A stretch of DNA of 64,000 nucleotides, taken from positions 55,735-119,734 of the forward strand of contig NZ_VFSV01000011.1 of assembly GCF_007004065.1 (NCBI RefSeq), written 5' to 3'. Both the position numbers and the translations under genes were made by a program. The notes beneath the pieces are model-generated. The model was not told the origin of the DNA, ran no database searches, and saw nothing but the letters and a program-made list of their open reading frames with translations. This stretch comes from Palleronia caenipelagi. GTDB taxonomy: Bacteria; Pseudomonadota; Alphaproteobacteria; Rhodobacterales; Rhodobacteraceae. Positions 8,532 through 21,000 of the stretch are shown here, piece by piece (the stretch's first letter is position 1; each line of letters begins with the position of its first letter).

Positions 8532-9206
8532 ATGGTCCGTGTTCTCGACAGCAAACGCCGCCCATCCCAATCCGGCAAGACCGGCTCGGTCGTGGTGTTC
8601 CTGCATGGCTATGGGGCCGATGGCGCGGATCTGCTGGGCCTCGCCGATCCGCTGGCCCCTCATCTGCCGGACACGGTGTTCCTCGCGCCTGATGCGCCTG
8701 AGCGCTCGGTCGTGAACCCCATGGGCTACCAGTGGTTTCCGATCCCGTGGATTGACGGTTCTGATCCGGCAGAGGCCGAGGCGGGCATGGACCGCGCGAC
8801 CGAAGACCTCCGTGCCTATCTGGCCTCTGTGCTGGAGCAGGAGGGGATAACCGAAAAGCAATTGGTGCTCGTCGGCTTTAGCCAGGGCACGATGATGATG
8901 CTCCATGTGGCGCTGCGGGCGGAGAAGCCTTGTGCCGCACTCGTTGGGTTTTCCGGACGACTGCTGCGACCGGAAAGCCTCGAAGACGAGATCACGGCTC
9001 GCCCGCCGGTTCTGCTGATCCATGGCGATCAGGACGATGTTGTGCCCCCTCAATCCCTGCCCGCTGCCGCCGAAGCGTTGCAGGCCGCCGGGCTCGATGT
9101 GTACGCACATATTTCTAAAGGCACGGGGCATGGAATCGCGCCCGACGGGTTGTCCATCGCACTCGCATTTATCCGCGACCGTCTGGGCCTCGACCACGCG
9201 GAGTGA
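8532..9206 (+). CDS. Phospholipase/carboxylesterase family alpha/beta hydrolase
   Basis: A 224-residue cytosolic serine hydrolase of the carboxylesterase/thioesterase group. FLHGYGADGADLLGLA gives the oxyanion loop, GFSQG (about residue 120) the nucleophile, DDVV the acid and GHGI the histidine of the triad. GGAGGTG lies seven bases before the ATG. Probable short acyl ester hydrolase; natural substrate unknown. It lies between the repair gene and the glycogen operon without overlap. Confidence 0.85.
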   Translation: MVRVLDSKRRPSQSGKTGSVVVFLHGYGADGADLLGLADPLAPHLPDTVFLAPDAPERSVVNPMGYQWFPIPWIDGSDPAEAEAGMDRATEDLRAYLASVLEQEGITEKQLVLVGFSQGTMMMLHVALRAEKPCAALVGFSGRLLRPESLEDEITARPPVLLIHGDQDDVVPPQSLPAAAEALQAAGLDVYAHISKGTGHGIAPDGLSIALAFIRDRLGLDHAE

Positions 9207-9331
9207 CCGCACAGACCGAGCCTTTCTGCGCCGGATCGGGATTCTAGGCTTGTGAATTAGTCTGAATGGGTTAGAGCGGCAGCGAATGGCTGACTGCTAA
9301 CGCTAACTATACGCACGAGAGAGACCCGAAT

Positions 9332-11716
9332 ATGCAAGAAGCGCCCGTGCATCTGCCGTCGGAAAACCTGTCCGACGCGATTTTGCAACAACTGAAATAT
9401 GGTCTGGGCAAGGACGCGGCCCATGCGACCCGCACCGACTGGCGGCTTGCCCTGAGCCTCGCGATCCGTGACCGGATCGTGGATCCGTGGTTCGCCTCGA
9501 CCCGCACGACCTACGCCAAACAGGGTAAGCGCGTCTATTATCTGTCGATGGAGTTTCTCATCGGGCGCCTGCTCGAAGATGCGGCGGTGAACCTTGGCCT
9601 AATGGACGAAGTCACGGCGTTTTTCGATGAGCGGGGCCTTGATGCGAAGGCCGTCATCGCGGACGAACCGGACGCGGCATTGGGGAATGGTGGCCTAGGG
9701 CGGCTTGCGGCCTGTTTTCTCGAATCCATGTCGAGCCTCGGCTGTCCCGCCCATGGTTACGGAATTCGCTACGAGCACGGTCTGTTCCGTCAGAGCTTTG
9801 ATGATGGCCGTCAGGTCGAAGCACCAGAGGACTGGTTGAGCGAGCCCCACGCCTGGGAATTCGAGCGCGCCGAGGTGGAATATCGCATCGGCTTTGGCGG
9901 CCATGTGGCAGAGGAAAATGGCCAGACCCGCTGGTATCCGGGCGAAGCTGTTCTGGCCCGCGCCTATGACACGCCGGTGATCGGCTGGAAGGGCGCCTGG
10001 GCAAACACTCTGCGTCTGTGGTCGGCGCGGCCTGAACAGATCTTTGACCTGTCGCGGTTTAACGCGGGCGATTACTACGGTGCCGCCCATCAGGAAGCGC
10101 TGGCGCGGACTATCAGCCGGGTGCTGTATCCCGACGACACCACCGATGAGGGCAAGCGGCTGCGACTGAAGCAGGAATACTTCTTCACGGCCGCGTCGCT
10201 GCATGACATCCTGCGCCGCTTTGACAGCGAATATGACGACCTGTCGCTGCTGCCGGAGAAGGTGGCGATTCAGCTCAACGACACGCACCCGGCGATCGCC
10301 GGGCCGGAGCTGATCCGCATCCTCCATGACGAGCGCGGGCTATCCTTTGAGCAGGCGGTCGAGATCGCGCGGGGCTGTCTGGCCTACACGAACCACACGC
10401 TTCTACCTGAGGCGCTGGAGCGCTGGTCGGTGGGGCTCATGGCGCATCTCTTGCCGCGGCACATGCAGATCATCGAGCGGATGGATGCGCTCCACGCAGA
10501 GGCCCATCCCGACCGCCACGTGCGCCTCATCGACCATGGCGACGTGCATATGGGGCCGCTGGCCTTTACCACGGCGCATCGGGTCAATGGCGTCTCTGCG
10601 CTCCATTCGGAACTGATGAAAGACACCGTATTTGCCGAGCTGAACCGTCTGCATCCCGGGCGGATCGTGAACCAGACCAACGGCGTGACCCCGCGCCGCT
10701 GGATGTTGTCCGCGAACCCACGCCTTTCGGCGCTGATCACCGAGGCCATCGGCGACGGCTGGGTCGGCGATCTGGAGCAGCTGCAACAGCTTGAGCCACT
10801 CGCCGAGGATGCGGGGTTTGTGGAGGCCTTTGCCAAGGCCAAGCGTGCAAACAAGGCCGATCTGGCCGCCTATCTGGGCAAAGAAGGCACCGGCGTTGAC
10901 CCCGACGCCATGTTCGATGTCCAGATCAAGCGGATCCACGAATATAAGCGCCAGCACCTGAACATCCTGCAGACCATCGCACTCTGGCAGGAGATGAAGG
11001 ACGACCCCAAAGGCGACTGGGTCCCGACGCTGAAGATCTTTGGCGGCAAGGCCGCGCCGGGGTATTTCTTTGCCAAGGACATCATCCGCCTGATCAATAA
11101 GGTGGCTGAGGTCGTGAACCGCGACCCCGATACGCGTCACCTGCTGCGGGTGGCCTACCCGGCGAATTACAATGTCAGTCTGGCCGAGCGCCTGATCCCT
11201 GCCGCCGAGGTTTCTCAGCAGATCTCGACCGCCGGCAAGGAAGCCTCCGGCACCGGCAATATGAAATTCGCCCTGAACGGCGCGCTGACGATCGGCACGC
11301 TGGATGGCGCGAATGTGGAGATTCGCGAGCTGGTGGGGGCGGAGAACTTCTTCCTCTTCGGTATGACAGCCGAGGAAGTGGTCGCCCGTCGTCAGGTGGA
11401 AGGCCACGCCTGGCAGGCCATTTCTGCGGATCCGCGTCTGGCGCGGGCGCTGGAGGCGATCCGGCACGGGACCTTTGGCCACGGCTTCGGCGGGATCGTC
11501 GATAATGTGAGCGGGCCGGATTACTTCCTCGTGTCGTCCGATTTCACTGATTACTGGCGTGCCAGCCGGGAGCTGGATGCGGCCTATCGAGACCCCAAAG
11601 CCTGGACGCGCAAGGCGATCCTGAACGTGGCGCGCTCGGGCTGGTTCTCATCGGACCGCACGATCCGGGGCTACATGGCCGATATCTGGGATGCCAAAGC
11701 CCTGAGCGTCGACTGA
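9332..11716 (+). CDS. glgP: Glycogen/maltodextrin phosphorylase GlgP
   Basis: A 794-residue PLP-dependent phosphorylase that releases glucose 1-phosphate from alpha-1,4-glucan ends. Motifs: YYLSMEFLIGRLL near the start, LGNGGLGRLAACFLESM around 110, HEYKRQHLN around 540, and the PLP-lysine region GTGNMKFALNGA with Lys about 645. The length fits bacterial GlgP. It opens an operon glgP-glgB-glgC-glgA-glgX-pgm in which all genes face the same way, so synthesis and breakdown are encoded together. GAGAGA precedes the ATG. Confidence 0.97.
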   Translation: MQEAPVHLPSENLSDAILQQLKYGLGKDAAHATRTDWRLALSLAIRDRIVDPWFASTRTTYAKQGKRVYYLSMEFLIGRLLEDAAVNLGLMDEVTAFFDERGLDAKAVIADEPDAALGNGGLGRLAACFLESMSSLGCPAHGYGIRYEHGLFRQSFDDGRQVEAPEDWLSEPHAWEFERAEVEYRIGFGGHVAEENGQTRWYPGEAVLARAYDTPVIGWKGAWANTLRLWSARPEQIFDLSRFNAGDYYGAAHQEALARTISRVLYPDDTTDEGKRLRLKQEYFFTAASLHDILRRFDSEYDDLSLLPEKVAIQLNDTHPAIAGPELIRILHDERGLSFEQAVEIARGCLAYTNHTLLPEALERWSVGLMAHLLPRHMQIIERMDALHAEAHPDRHVRLIDHGDVHMGPLAFTTAHRVNGVSALHSELMKDTVFAELNRLHPGRIVNQTNGVTPRRWMLSANPRLSALITEAIGDGWVGDLEQLQQLEPLAEDAGFVEAFAKAKRANKADLAAYLGKEGTGVDPDAMFDVQIKRIHEYKRQHLNILQTIALWQEMKDDPKGDWVPTLKIFGGKAAPGYFFAKDIIRLINKVAEVVNRDPDTRHLLRVAYPANYNVSLAERLIPAAEVSQQISTAGKEASGTGNMKFALNGALTIGTLDGANVEIRELVGAENFFLFGMTAEEVVARRQVEGHAWQAISADPRLARALEAIRHGTFGHGFGGIVDNVSGPDYFLVSSDFTDYWRASRELDAAYRDPKAWTRKAILNVARSGWFSSDRTIRGYMADIWDAKALSVD

Positions 11717-11813
11717 TCCAAACAGGGGGGAGGGGCACGAAACCCCTGCCTCTCTGTACCCAAACACAACCCGAAGTGGTTGCGAAATCTGATGAGCAGC
11801 CTAGCGTGACAGA

Positions 11814-14021
11814 ATGACCAAACCAAAGCACATCCCCGCCAAGCCCATCGACCACGCTTCTGCCGAAGCGCTCCATCAGGGGCGGCACGGTGATCCCTTT
11901 GCGGTTCTCGGGCCGCATCTGGTCAACGGTGTCCGCACGGTCCGCGCCATCGATCCCGGCGCCGATCGCATGTGGGGGGTGACTGAAGACGGCACTGCTC
12001 ATGAGCTGATCCGCGCGGGCGAGGGGCTGTCGGTCTTTGCCGGGGAGGTTCCGGGGGACGGCCATTACTGGTTGCGCGGCGAGCTCCACGGCACGACTTG
12101 GGAAGTTGAGGACCCCTATCGCTTCGGCCCCGTGATCGGCGAGATGGACGAATATCTGCTGGGCGAGGGCACGCATCAGAAAATCTGGCGGGTGCTGGGC
12201 GCTCATGTGATCGCGCATGAGAGCCAGAACGGCACCCATTTCGCCGTCTGGGCTCCGAATGCAGAAAGAGTCTCGGTGGTTGGCGGTTTCAACGCCTGGG
12301 ACGGGCGTCGCCACCCCATGCGCCGACGCGGCTCCACCGGCGTCTGGGAAATTTTCATCCCCAATATCGGCGAGGGTGAGAGTTACAAATACGAGATCCT
12401 TGGCGCGGGGGGGCAGCGACAGCCACTGAAAGCCGACCCGGTTGGTTTCGGCTCTGAACACGCGCCGCAGAATGCCAGCGTGGTTCGTCATATTGACGGC
12501 TATGGCTGGAAAGACGGCAAATGGATGGAGACACGTGCCGCGCAGAATGATCGCACCGCGCCCATCTCCATCTACGAAGTCCACCTCGAATCGTGGAAGC
12601 GCGTGGTGGAGGAGGGCAATCGCTCGCTCTCTTATCGCGAGGCCGCCGAGGAGCTGGTGGATTATGCCGCTGACATGGGATTCACCCATATCGAGCTGTT
12701 GCCGATCAGCGAATATCCGTTTGACGGGTCCTGGGGTTACCAGCCGGTGGGGCTGTTCGCGCCGACCGTCCGCTTTGGTCCGCCGCATGAGTTCCGCGAT
12801 CTGGTGGAGGCGGCCCATAACAAAGGGCTGGGCGTGCTTCTCGACTGGGTGCCGGGGCATTTCCCGACCGACGCCCACGGGCTGGGGCTGTTCGACGGCA
12901 CGCATCTCTACGAGCATTCCGACCCCCGAGAGGGGTTCCATCAGGACTGGAACACCCTGATCTATAATTATGGCCGCACCGAGGTGCGCAATTTCCTCGT
13001 CTCCAACGCGCTCTACTGGCTCGACGAGTATCACGTGGACGGGCTGCGCGTGGATGCGGTGGCGTCGATGCTTTACCGCGACTATTCGCGCGACGACGGG
13101 CAGTGGGTGCCGAACAAGGATGGCGGGCGCGAGAATTACGAGGCCATCGACTTCCTGCGCGAGGTGAACAAGATCGCCTATGGCCAGCATCCGGGCATCA
13201 TGACCGTGGCCGAAGAAAGCACGTCTTTCCCGCAGGTCTCGCGGCCCGTCGATGGTGGCGGCCTGGGCTTTGGGTTCAAGTGGAACATGGGGTGGATGAA
13301 CGACACCCTGCGCTACATCGAAAAAGATCCGATCTATCGCAGCTACGATCACCATCTTATGACCTTTGGCCTGCATTACGCGTTCTCGGAGAATTTCATC
13401 CTGCCGATCAGCCATGACGAGGTCGTCCATGGCAAAGGCTCGATGCTGCAAAAGATGCCCGGCAATGATTGGGAGAAATTTGCCAATCTCCGGGCCTATT
13501 ACGGGTTTATGTGGGGGCATCCGGGCAAGAAGCTCTTGTTTATGGGGCAGGAGATGGCCCAGCGCTCGGAATGGCGCCATGACGAGCAACTGCCCTGGGG
13601 CATTCTGGACGATCCGATGCATCGCGGCGTCCAGAGCTTTGTGCGGGATCTGAACACGCTCTACCGTGCCGAGCCTGCGCTCCATGCGCTTGATTGCGAC
13701 CCCGAAGGGTTCCAGTGGATCGAGTCGAATGATGCCTCGGCCTCGACCTATGCGTGGATCCGACGCTCGGGCGGCGATGCGCCTGAGGCGGTGGTGATCT
13801 GCAACTTCACCCCGGTTGAGCGCCGCTACACGCTCGGGATGCCGCAGGTGGGCCGCTGGCGGGAGGCGATCAACAGCGACGCCGACATCTATGGCGGCGG
13901 GGGTCGGGGCAATCTGGGCGGCGTCGACGCCGTGGCCGAGCCCCTGAACGGCCAGCCGGCCCGGGCGGAGGTGACGCTGCCGCCGCTCTCGACGCTCATT
14001 TTCATCAAGGAGGCGGGCTGA
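11814..14021 (+). CDS. glgB: 1,4-alpha-glucan branching enzyme GlgB
   Basis: A 735-residue GH13 enzyme that makes alpha-1,6 branches in glycogen. There is an N-terminal CBM48-like domain ([23 protein letters not shown]), then the barrel with catalytic Asp in GLRVDAVAS (about 414), Glu in TVAEEST (about 467) and the transition-state Asp in [12 protein letters not shown] (about 535). The C-terminal beta domain follows. Usual length. Its last base is shared with an upstream ATG that could start glgC, though a later start is preferred for that gene. Confidence 0.97.
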   Translation: MTKPKHIPAKPIDHASAEALHQGRHGDPFAVLGPHLVNGVRTVRAIDPGADRMWGVTEDGTAHELIRAGEGLSVFAGEVPGDGHYWLRGELHGTTWEVEDPYRFGPVIGEMDEYLLGEGTHQKIWRVLGAHVIAHESQNGTHFAVWAPNAERVSVVGGFNAWDGRRHPMRRRGSTGVWEIFIPNIGEGESYKYEILGAGGQRQPLKADPVGFGSEHAPQNASVVRHIDGYGWKDGKWMETRAAQNDRTAPISIYEVHLESWKRVVEEGNRSLSYREAAEELVDYAADMGFTHIELLPISEYPFDGSWGYQPVGLFAPTVRFGPPHEFRDLVEAAHNKGLGVLLDWVPGHFPTDAHGLGLFDGTHLYEHSDPREGFHQDWNTLIYNYGRTEVRNFLVSNALYWLDEYHVDGLRVDAVASMLYRDYSRDDGQWVPNKDGGRENYEAIDFLREVNKIAYGQHPGIMTVAEESTSFPQVSRPVDGGGLGFGFKWNMGWMNDTLRYIEKDPIYRSYDHHLMTFGLHYAFSENFILPISHDEVVHGKGSMLQKMPGNDWEKFANLRAYYGFMWGHPGKKLLFMGQEMAQRSEWRHDEQLPWGILDDPMHRGVQSFVRDLNTLYRAEPALHALDCDPEGFQWIESNDASASTYAWIRRSGGDAPEAVVICNFTPVERRYTLGMPQVGRWREAINSDADIYGGGGRGNLGGVDAVAEPLNGQPARAEVTLPPLSTLIFIKEAG

Positions 14022-14044
14022 TGGGCCCGCAGGGAGGAGACCAT

Positions 14045-15310
14045 ATGCAACCGAACAACCGTCGTCTGTCGTCGCGGACCATGGCGTTCGTGCTGGCCGG
14101 GGGGCGCGGCAGCCGCCTGAAACAGCTCACCGATAACCGCGCCAAACCGGCTGTCTATTTTGGCGGCAAAACCCGCATCATCGACTTTGCCCTGTCCAAC
14201 GCGCTGAACTCGGGCATCCGCAAGATGGCCATCGCCACCCAGTACAAGGCACACTCCCTGATCCGCCATTGCCAACGCGGCTGGTCGTTCTTCCGCGCCG
14301 AGCGGAACGAATATCTTGACATCCTGCCCGCCTCCCAGCGCGTGGCCGAGGATAAATGGTATGTGGGTACTGCCGATGCGGTAACCCAGAATATCGACAT
14401 CATCGACAGCTACGGCATCGAATACATCCTGATCCTCGCCGGTGATCACATCTACAAGATGGATTACGAGCTCATGCTTCAAGAGCATGTGGAGACCAAT
14501 GCCGATGTGACGGTGGGCTGTCTCACCGTGCCGCGCGATGAGGCCAAAGCGTTCGGTGTCATGCATGTGAACGAGACTGGTCGCATCACCTCCTTCCTTG
14601 AAAAGCCCGCCGACCCGCCCTCGATCCCTGGCGATCCCGAGCATTCGCTGGCTTCCATGGGGATTTATGTCTTCAAATGGAGCTACCTGCGGGATCTTCT
14701 GCTGAGCGATCAGGACCGCGAGAGCTCCAGCCATGATTTCGGCGGCGATATCGTGCCACGCATCGTGGAGACAGGCCACGCCCAATCCCATCGCTTTACC
14801 GAGAGCTGCGTGCGCCACAGCGCCGATGCTCCCGCTTATTGGAAGGACGTGGGCACCCTCGACGCCTATTGGCAGGCCAATATCGACCTGACCGATTTCG
14901 AGCCCGAGCTGGATCTGTGGGATGAGAATTGGCCGATCTGGACCTATTCCGAAAGCACGCCTCCGGCGAAATTCGTCCATGATGAGGGCAACCGCCGCGG
15001 TCATGCGATCTCGTCCATGGTGGCGGGCGGCTGCATCATTTCGGGCACCGAGATCCGCAACTCGCTATTATTCAGCCAGGTGCACACGAACAGCTACGCG
15101 TCTCTCGATCAGTCGGTGCTGATGCCCCGGGTCAACGTGGCGCGCCATGCGAAACTGAATCGCTGCGTCGTCGATCGCGGGGTGCAGATCCCCGAAGGTC
15201 TCGTGGTGGGCGAGGATCGCGCCACGGACGAGCAGTTCTTCGAAGTGTCGCCGGGCGGCGTCACCCTGATTACCAAGCCGATGGTGGATGCATGGCTCAA
15301 GGCACAGTAA
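14045..15310 (+). CDS. glgC: Glucose-1-phosphate adenylyltransferase GlgC
   Basis: A 421-residue ADP-glucose pyrophosphorylase, the committed and usually allosterically regulated step of glycogen synthesis. Motifs: [41 protein letters not shown], and a C-terminal left-handed helix with [18 protein letters not shown]. The start at 14045 is chosen because GGGAGGAG lies just before it; an ATG at 14021 overlapping the glgB stop is possible. It overlaps glgA by 19 bases. Confidence 0.97.
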   Translation: MQPNNRRLSSRTMAFVLAGGRGSRLKQLTDNRAKPAVYFGGKTRIIDFALSNALNSGIRKMAIATQYKAHSLIRHCQRGWSFFRAERNEYLDILPASQRVAEDKWYVGTADAVTQNIDIIDSYGIEYILILAGDHIYKMDYELMLQEHVETNADVTVGCLTVPRDEAKAFGVMHVNETGRITSFLEKPADPPSIPGDPEHSLASMGIYVFKWSYLRDLLLSDQDRESSSHDFGGDIVPRIVETGHAQSHRFTESCVRHSADAPAYWKDVGTLDAYWQANIDLTDFEPELDLWDENWPIWTYSESTPPAKFVHDEGNRRGHAISSMVAGGCIISGTEIRNSLLFSQVHTNSYASLDQSVLMPRVNVARHAKLNRCVVDRGVQIPEGLVVGEDRATDEQFFEVSPGGVTLITKPMVDAWLKAQ

Positions 15311-16727
15311 CCCGGGTTCTCTCGGTTGCTTCGGAATGCGCGCCGCTGGTGAAAACCGGCGGCCTCGCTGATGTGGTGGGTGCGCTGCCGGAAGCGCTCG
15401 CGGCTTCGGGGGTGGAGATGCGGGTGCTGCTGCCCGGCTATCCGGCGGTTGTCGCTGCCCTCGGCGCGTCGAAAACGGTTCTGACCTTCGCCGACCTCAT
15501 GGGCGGCGAGGCACGGGTGGAGATGGGAGAGAGTGGCGGCGTGCCGCTCCTCGTCCTGGTCGCGCCCCATCTCTATGACCGGTCGGGCAGCATCTACATG
15601 GACGATCATGGTCGTGACTGGGACGACAACCCCGAGCGGTTTGCCGCCCTGTGCCTCGCGGCTGCCGAGATCGCGGCGGGGGGCACCGACTGGCAGCCGG
15701 ATATTGTCCACGCCCATGACTGGCAGGGCGGGCTCGCGCCCTATTACATTCGCAAGCGCGGCCTGGACGTCGGTACCATCGTCACGATCCACAACATCGC
15801 TTTTGCCGGCGGATTTGATGCGGGGCGGATGGTGCGGCTGGAGATCGACCCGGCGGATTATCACGCCGACGGGATCGAGTTCTACGGTCGCGGCTCGGCG
15901 CTGAAGGCGGGTCTGGCCTACGCGGACCGGATCACCACTGTCTCGCCGCGCTATGCTTCCGAGCTGATGACGCCTGAATTCGGCATGGGCTTTGACGGGC
16001 TGATCCGGGCCCGTGCAGACGCGCTCTCGGGCATTCTGAACGGGATAGACATGACCGTCTGGAACCCTGCGGCGGAGCCCGCACCCTTCGCCTACCGGAT
16101 GCCGCGCGGCAAGCCCAAGGCGACCGCTGCGCTGCGCGAGGAATTCGGCCTGCCTCAGAGCAGCGGGCCTCTGGCCGTCGTCATCTCGCGCCTGTCGCAT
16201 CAGAAGGGGCTCGACCTCTTGCTGGAGGCGTTGCCGTCCTATCTGGAGGCGGGCGGGCAACTGGCGCTGTTGGGCTCCGGTGATCCGGGGCTGGAGCAGG
16301 GCTGGCGTGAGGCCGCTGATCGCCATGAGGGTGTCGCGGTCCATATCGGCTATGACGAGGCGCTGAGCCATCGGATGATGGCCGGCGGCGAAGCGGTGCT
16401 GGTGCCGTCGCGCTTTGAGCCTTGCGGGCTGACGCAGCTTTATGGTCTGCGCTACGGGGCTATCCCAGTGGTCGCGCGCACGGGAGGTCTGGCCGATACC
16501 GTGATTGACGCCAATGACGCGGCGCTTAAGGCGCAGGTGGCTACGGGGGTCATTCATGACGCAAACAGCCCCGATGCTTTGGCGGCTGCGCTTGTGCAGC
16601 TCTGCGATCTTCATGGGCGTCCTGCGATCTGGCGGCAGATAATGCGCAATGCCATGCGCCATCCGGTGGGATGGGATGCTTCGGCGGCGCAATATGCCCG
16701 GCTTTATGCCGATATCGTGGAGCACGC

Positions 16728-16731
<4 letters not shown>
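15292..16731 (+). CDS. glgA: Glycogen synthase GlgA
   Basis: A 479-residue GT5 ADP-glucose:glucan glucosyltransferase. The N-terminal acceptor/ADP-glucose site reads [18 protein letters not shown], and the C-terminal retaining-GT motif is [21 protein letters not shown] with TGGLADTV after it. Length fits. Overlap with glgC (19 bases) and with glgX (GTGA) shows strong translational coupling in the operon. Confidence 0.97.
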
Positions 16732-18836
<2,105 letters not shown>

Positions 18837-18907
18837 CAGACATTTCGCGGACCCCGCTTTGACCGCAGAGCGACCGGGGCCCGCACATTCGGGAGATGAT
18901 GAGACAC

Positions 18908-20539
18908 ATGGAACGGCTGACCATAGCGACCCAACCGATCGAGGGGCAAAAGCCCGGCACCAGTGGCCTGCGCAAGAAGACGCGTGTCTTCATGGAGCAC
19001 CATTATGTGGAGAATTTCGTCCAGAGCATCTGGAACGGGATTGGCGGCGTCGAGGGCAAGACCCTCGTGCTGGGCGGTGACGGGCGTTATTTTTCCCAGC
19101 CCGCCTCGCAGGTGATCCTGCGCATGGCAGCGGCGTCCGGCGCCGCGAAGGTCATCGTCGGGCAGAACGCCATTCTCTCGACCCCCGCCGCCTCCAACCT
19201 GATCCGCAAGCGTGGCACCGATGGCGGTATCATCCTCTCAGCCAGCCATAACCCGGGCGGCATCGACGAGGATTTCGGCATCAAGTTCAACACGCCCAAT
19301 GGCGGTCCTGCGCCGGAGGAGATCACCGAGCGGATCTTTGCCGCGACGAAGACCCTGACCGAATACCATATCCTTGAGGCGCAGGACGTGGATCTGACGA
19401 CCATTGGCACGACGACGCTGGGCGACATGGAGGTTGAGGTCGTCGATCCCGTCGCCGACTACGCCGAGCTGATGGAGAGCCTCTTTGACTTCGACGCCAT
19501 CCGAAAGATGTTCAACGGCGGATTCCGCATGGTGTTTGACGCCATGCATGCGGTGACCGGCCCTTATGCAACGGAGATCCTCGAAAACCGCCTTGGCGCG
19601 GCAAAGGGCAGCGTGCTGAACGCCACCCCGCTGCCCGATTTCGGTGGCGGGCATCCCGATCCGAACCCGGTCTGGGCCAAAGATCTCATGCGCATCATGC
19701 ACAGCCCCGACGCGCCCGAATTTGGTGCCGCTTCTGATGGGGACGGGGATCGCAACATGATCACCGGCCCGTCCATGTTCGTGGCGCCCTCCGATTCGGT
19801 GGCTATCCTCGCGGCCAACGCCACCGCTGCCCCGGCCTATGCGGACGGGCTGAAGGGTGTGGCCCGCTCCATGCCGACCTCCCGGGCGCTGGACGAAGTG
19901 GCGAAGGCGCGCGGTCTCGACTGCTACGAGACGCCGACCGGCTGGAAGTTCTTCGGCAACCTGCTCGACGAGGGCCGGATCACCATTTGCGGCGAGGAGA
20001 GCGCGGGCACCGGCTCTGACCATGTGCGCGAAAAGGACGGCCTCTGGGCGGTGCTCCTGTGGCTGAACATCCTCGCCCAGTCCGGCAAAGGTGTCGTCGC
20101 GCTGGTCAATGATCACTGGCGCGAGTTCGGGCGGAATTTCTATAGCCGCCACGATTTCGAGGCGATCGAGACGGAAAAGGCCGAAGCGCTGATGGCCGAT
20201 CTGCGTGGCCGTCTCGGGGATCTGCCCGGAACCGAGGTGGCGGGCCGGACGGTCGAGACGGCAGACGAGTTCGACTATACCGATCCGGTCGATGGCTCTG
20301 TCTCCAAAGCGCAGGGGCTGCGCATCACCCTCTCTGGGGGCGGTCGGATCGTCCTGCGTCTCTCGGGCACCGGCACGGCGGGCGCGACGCTGCGGGTCTA
20401 TCTGGAGGATCGCAGCGAGGATCCTGCGACTTTTGGTCAGGACCTGCAAAAAGCGCTTGCGGCGGTTCAGGAAGCGGCCCATGTGCTCGCGCGCATCGAA
20501 CACCACACCGGACGGAAGGAACCTGACGTCCGGGCCTGA
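18908..20539 (+). CDS. pgm: Phosphoglucomutase, alpha-D-glucose specific
   Basis: A 543-residue phosphohexomutase interconverting glucose 1- and 6-phosphate, linking glycogen metabolism to glycolysis. The phosphoserine loop is ILSASHNPGGIDEDFGIKFN, the metal loop DGDGDRNM, the sugar loop GEESAGTGSDH, and the C-terminal phosphate site RLSGTGTAGATLRVY. The start at 18908 gives the expected N-terminus and length; ATGs at 18896 and 18899 sit almost on top of the GGGAG and are less likely. Confidence 0.96.
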   Translation: MERLTIATQPIEGQKPGTSGLRKKTRVFMEHHYVENFVQSIWNGIGGVEGKTLVLGGDGRYFSQPASQVILRMAAASGAAKVIVGQNAILSTPAASNLIRKRGTDGGIILSASHNPGGIDEDFGIKFNTPNGGPAPEEITERIFAATKTLTEYHILEAQDVDLTTIGTTTLGDMEVEVVDPVADYAELMESLFDFDAIRKMFNGGFRMVFDAMHAVTGPYATEILENRLGAAKGSVLNATPLPDFGGGHPDPNPVWAKDLMRIMHSPDAPEFGAASDGDGDRNMITGPSMFVAPSDSVAILAANATAAPAYADGLKGVARSMPTSRALDEVAKARGLDCYETPTGWKFFGNLLDEGRITICGEESAGTGSDHVREKDGLWAVLLWLNILAQSGKGVVALVNDHWREFGRNFYSRHDFEAIETEKAEALMADLRGRLGDLPGTEVAGRTVETADEFDYTDPVDGSVSKAQGLRITLSGGGRIVLRLSGTGTAGATLRVYLEDRSEDPATFGQDLQKALAAVQEAAHVLARIEHHTGRKEPDVRA

Positions 20540-20562
20540 CCCGACACGACCACAGAGGCTCC

Positions 20563-21000
20563 ATGACCCTGAGCGAGAGCATTTCGGCCCGTCCTGAAAC
20601 GGCGGCTTGGGGTCATATCGCAGTGATCTTGGGCACGGACCTCCCACCCGTTATCCCGCAACAAACCGCCTTCGTACCGAAGCCGCGGAACTTCTGCCGT
20701 GCATATCCGTGTCTGCATGATAATCTCGGACCAGAGGATCAGTTCGACGACCTGCAACCCGTTGCGGATCGGACGATCTCTACGAGCGATCGGAAGGGCC
20801 CGGGCAAGGACGTGTTCACCATAACTCACATGGAAGGCGGCGAGAGCGCGGAGTTCGATCCGCTGACCCTGCCCATCCCCGGTCTCACGGGCGGCGACTG
20901 GCGCTGCATTCGGCGGACACCGGGGATTGACGACGACACAGGCGGACGGGTGATCCTGAAAGACTCCCCCGGTCTCGCATTCAAGAGGACGACTGAATGA
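20563..21000 (+). CDS. Doubtful 145-codon gene between pgm and the glutamate synthase-like gene
   Basis: An open frame of 145 codons fills most of the 457-base gap after pgm. GAGG lies a few bases before its ATG, and its stop overlaps the next gene's ATG as ATGA, which is what a coupled gene would show. Against it: I recognise no domain, the product has no clear hydrophobic core pattern or signal peptide, and third codon positions look clearly less GC-rich than in the flanking genes. It could be a fast-evolving orphan, a decayed gene or chance. Without it the stretch is plain intergenic DNA with no feature I can name. Confidence 0.3.
   Translation: MTLSESISARPETAAWGHIAVILGTDLPPVIPQQTAFVPKPRNFCRAYPCLHDNLGPEDQFDDLQPVADRTISTSDRKGPGKDVFTITHMEGGESAEFDPLTLPIPGLTGGDWRCIRRTPGIDDDTGGRVILKDSPGLAFKRTTE

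Noticed and set aside
11544..13685. 713-codon frame opposite glgP/glgB
   Set aside because: Antisense shadow of glgB with strong codon bias; the glgB motifs are unmistakable on the other strand.
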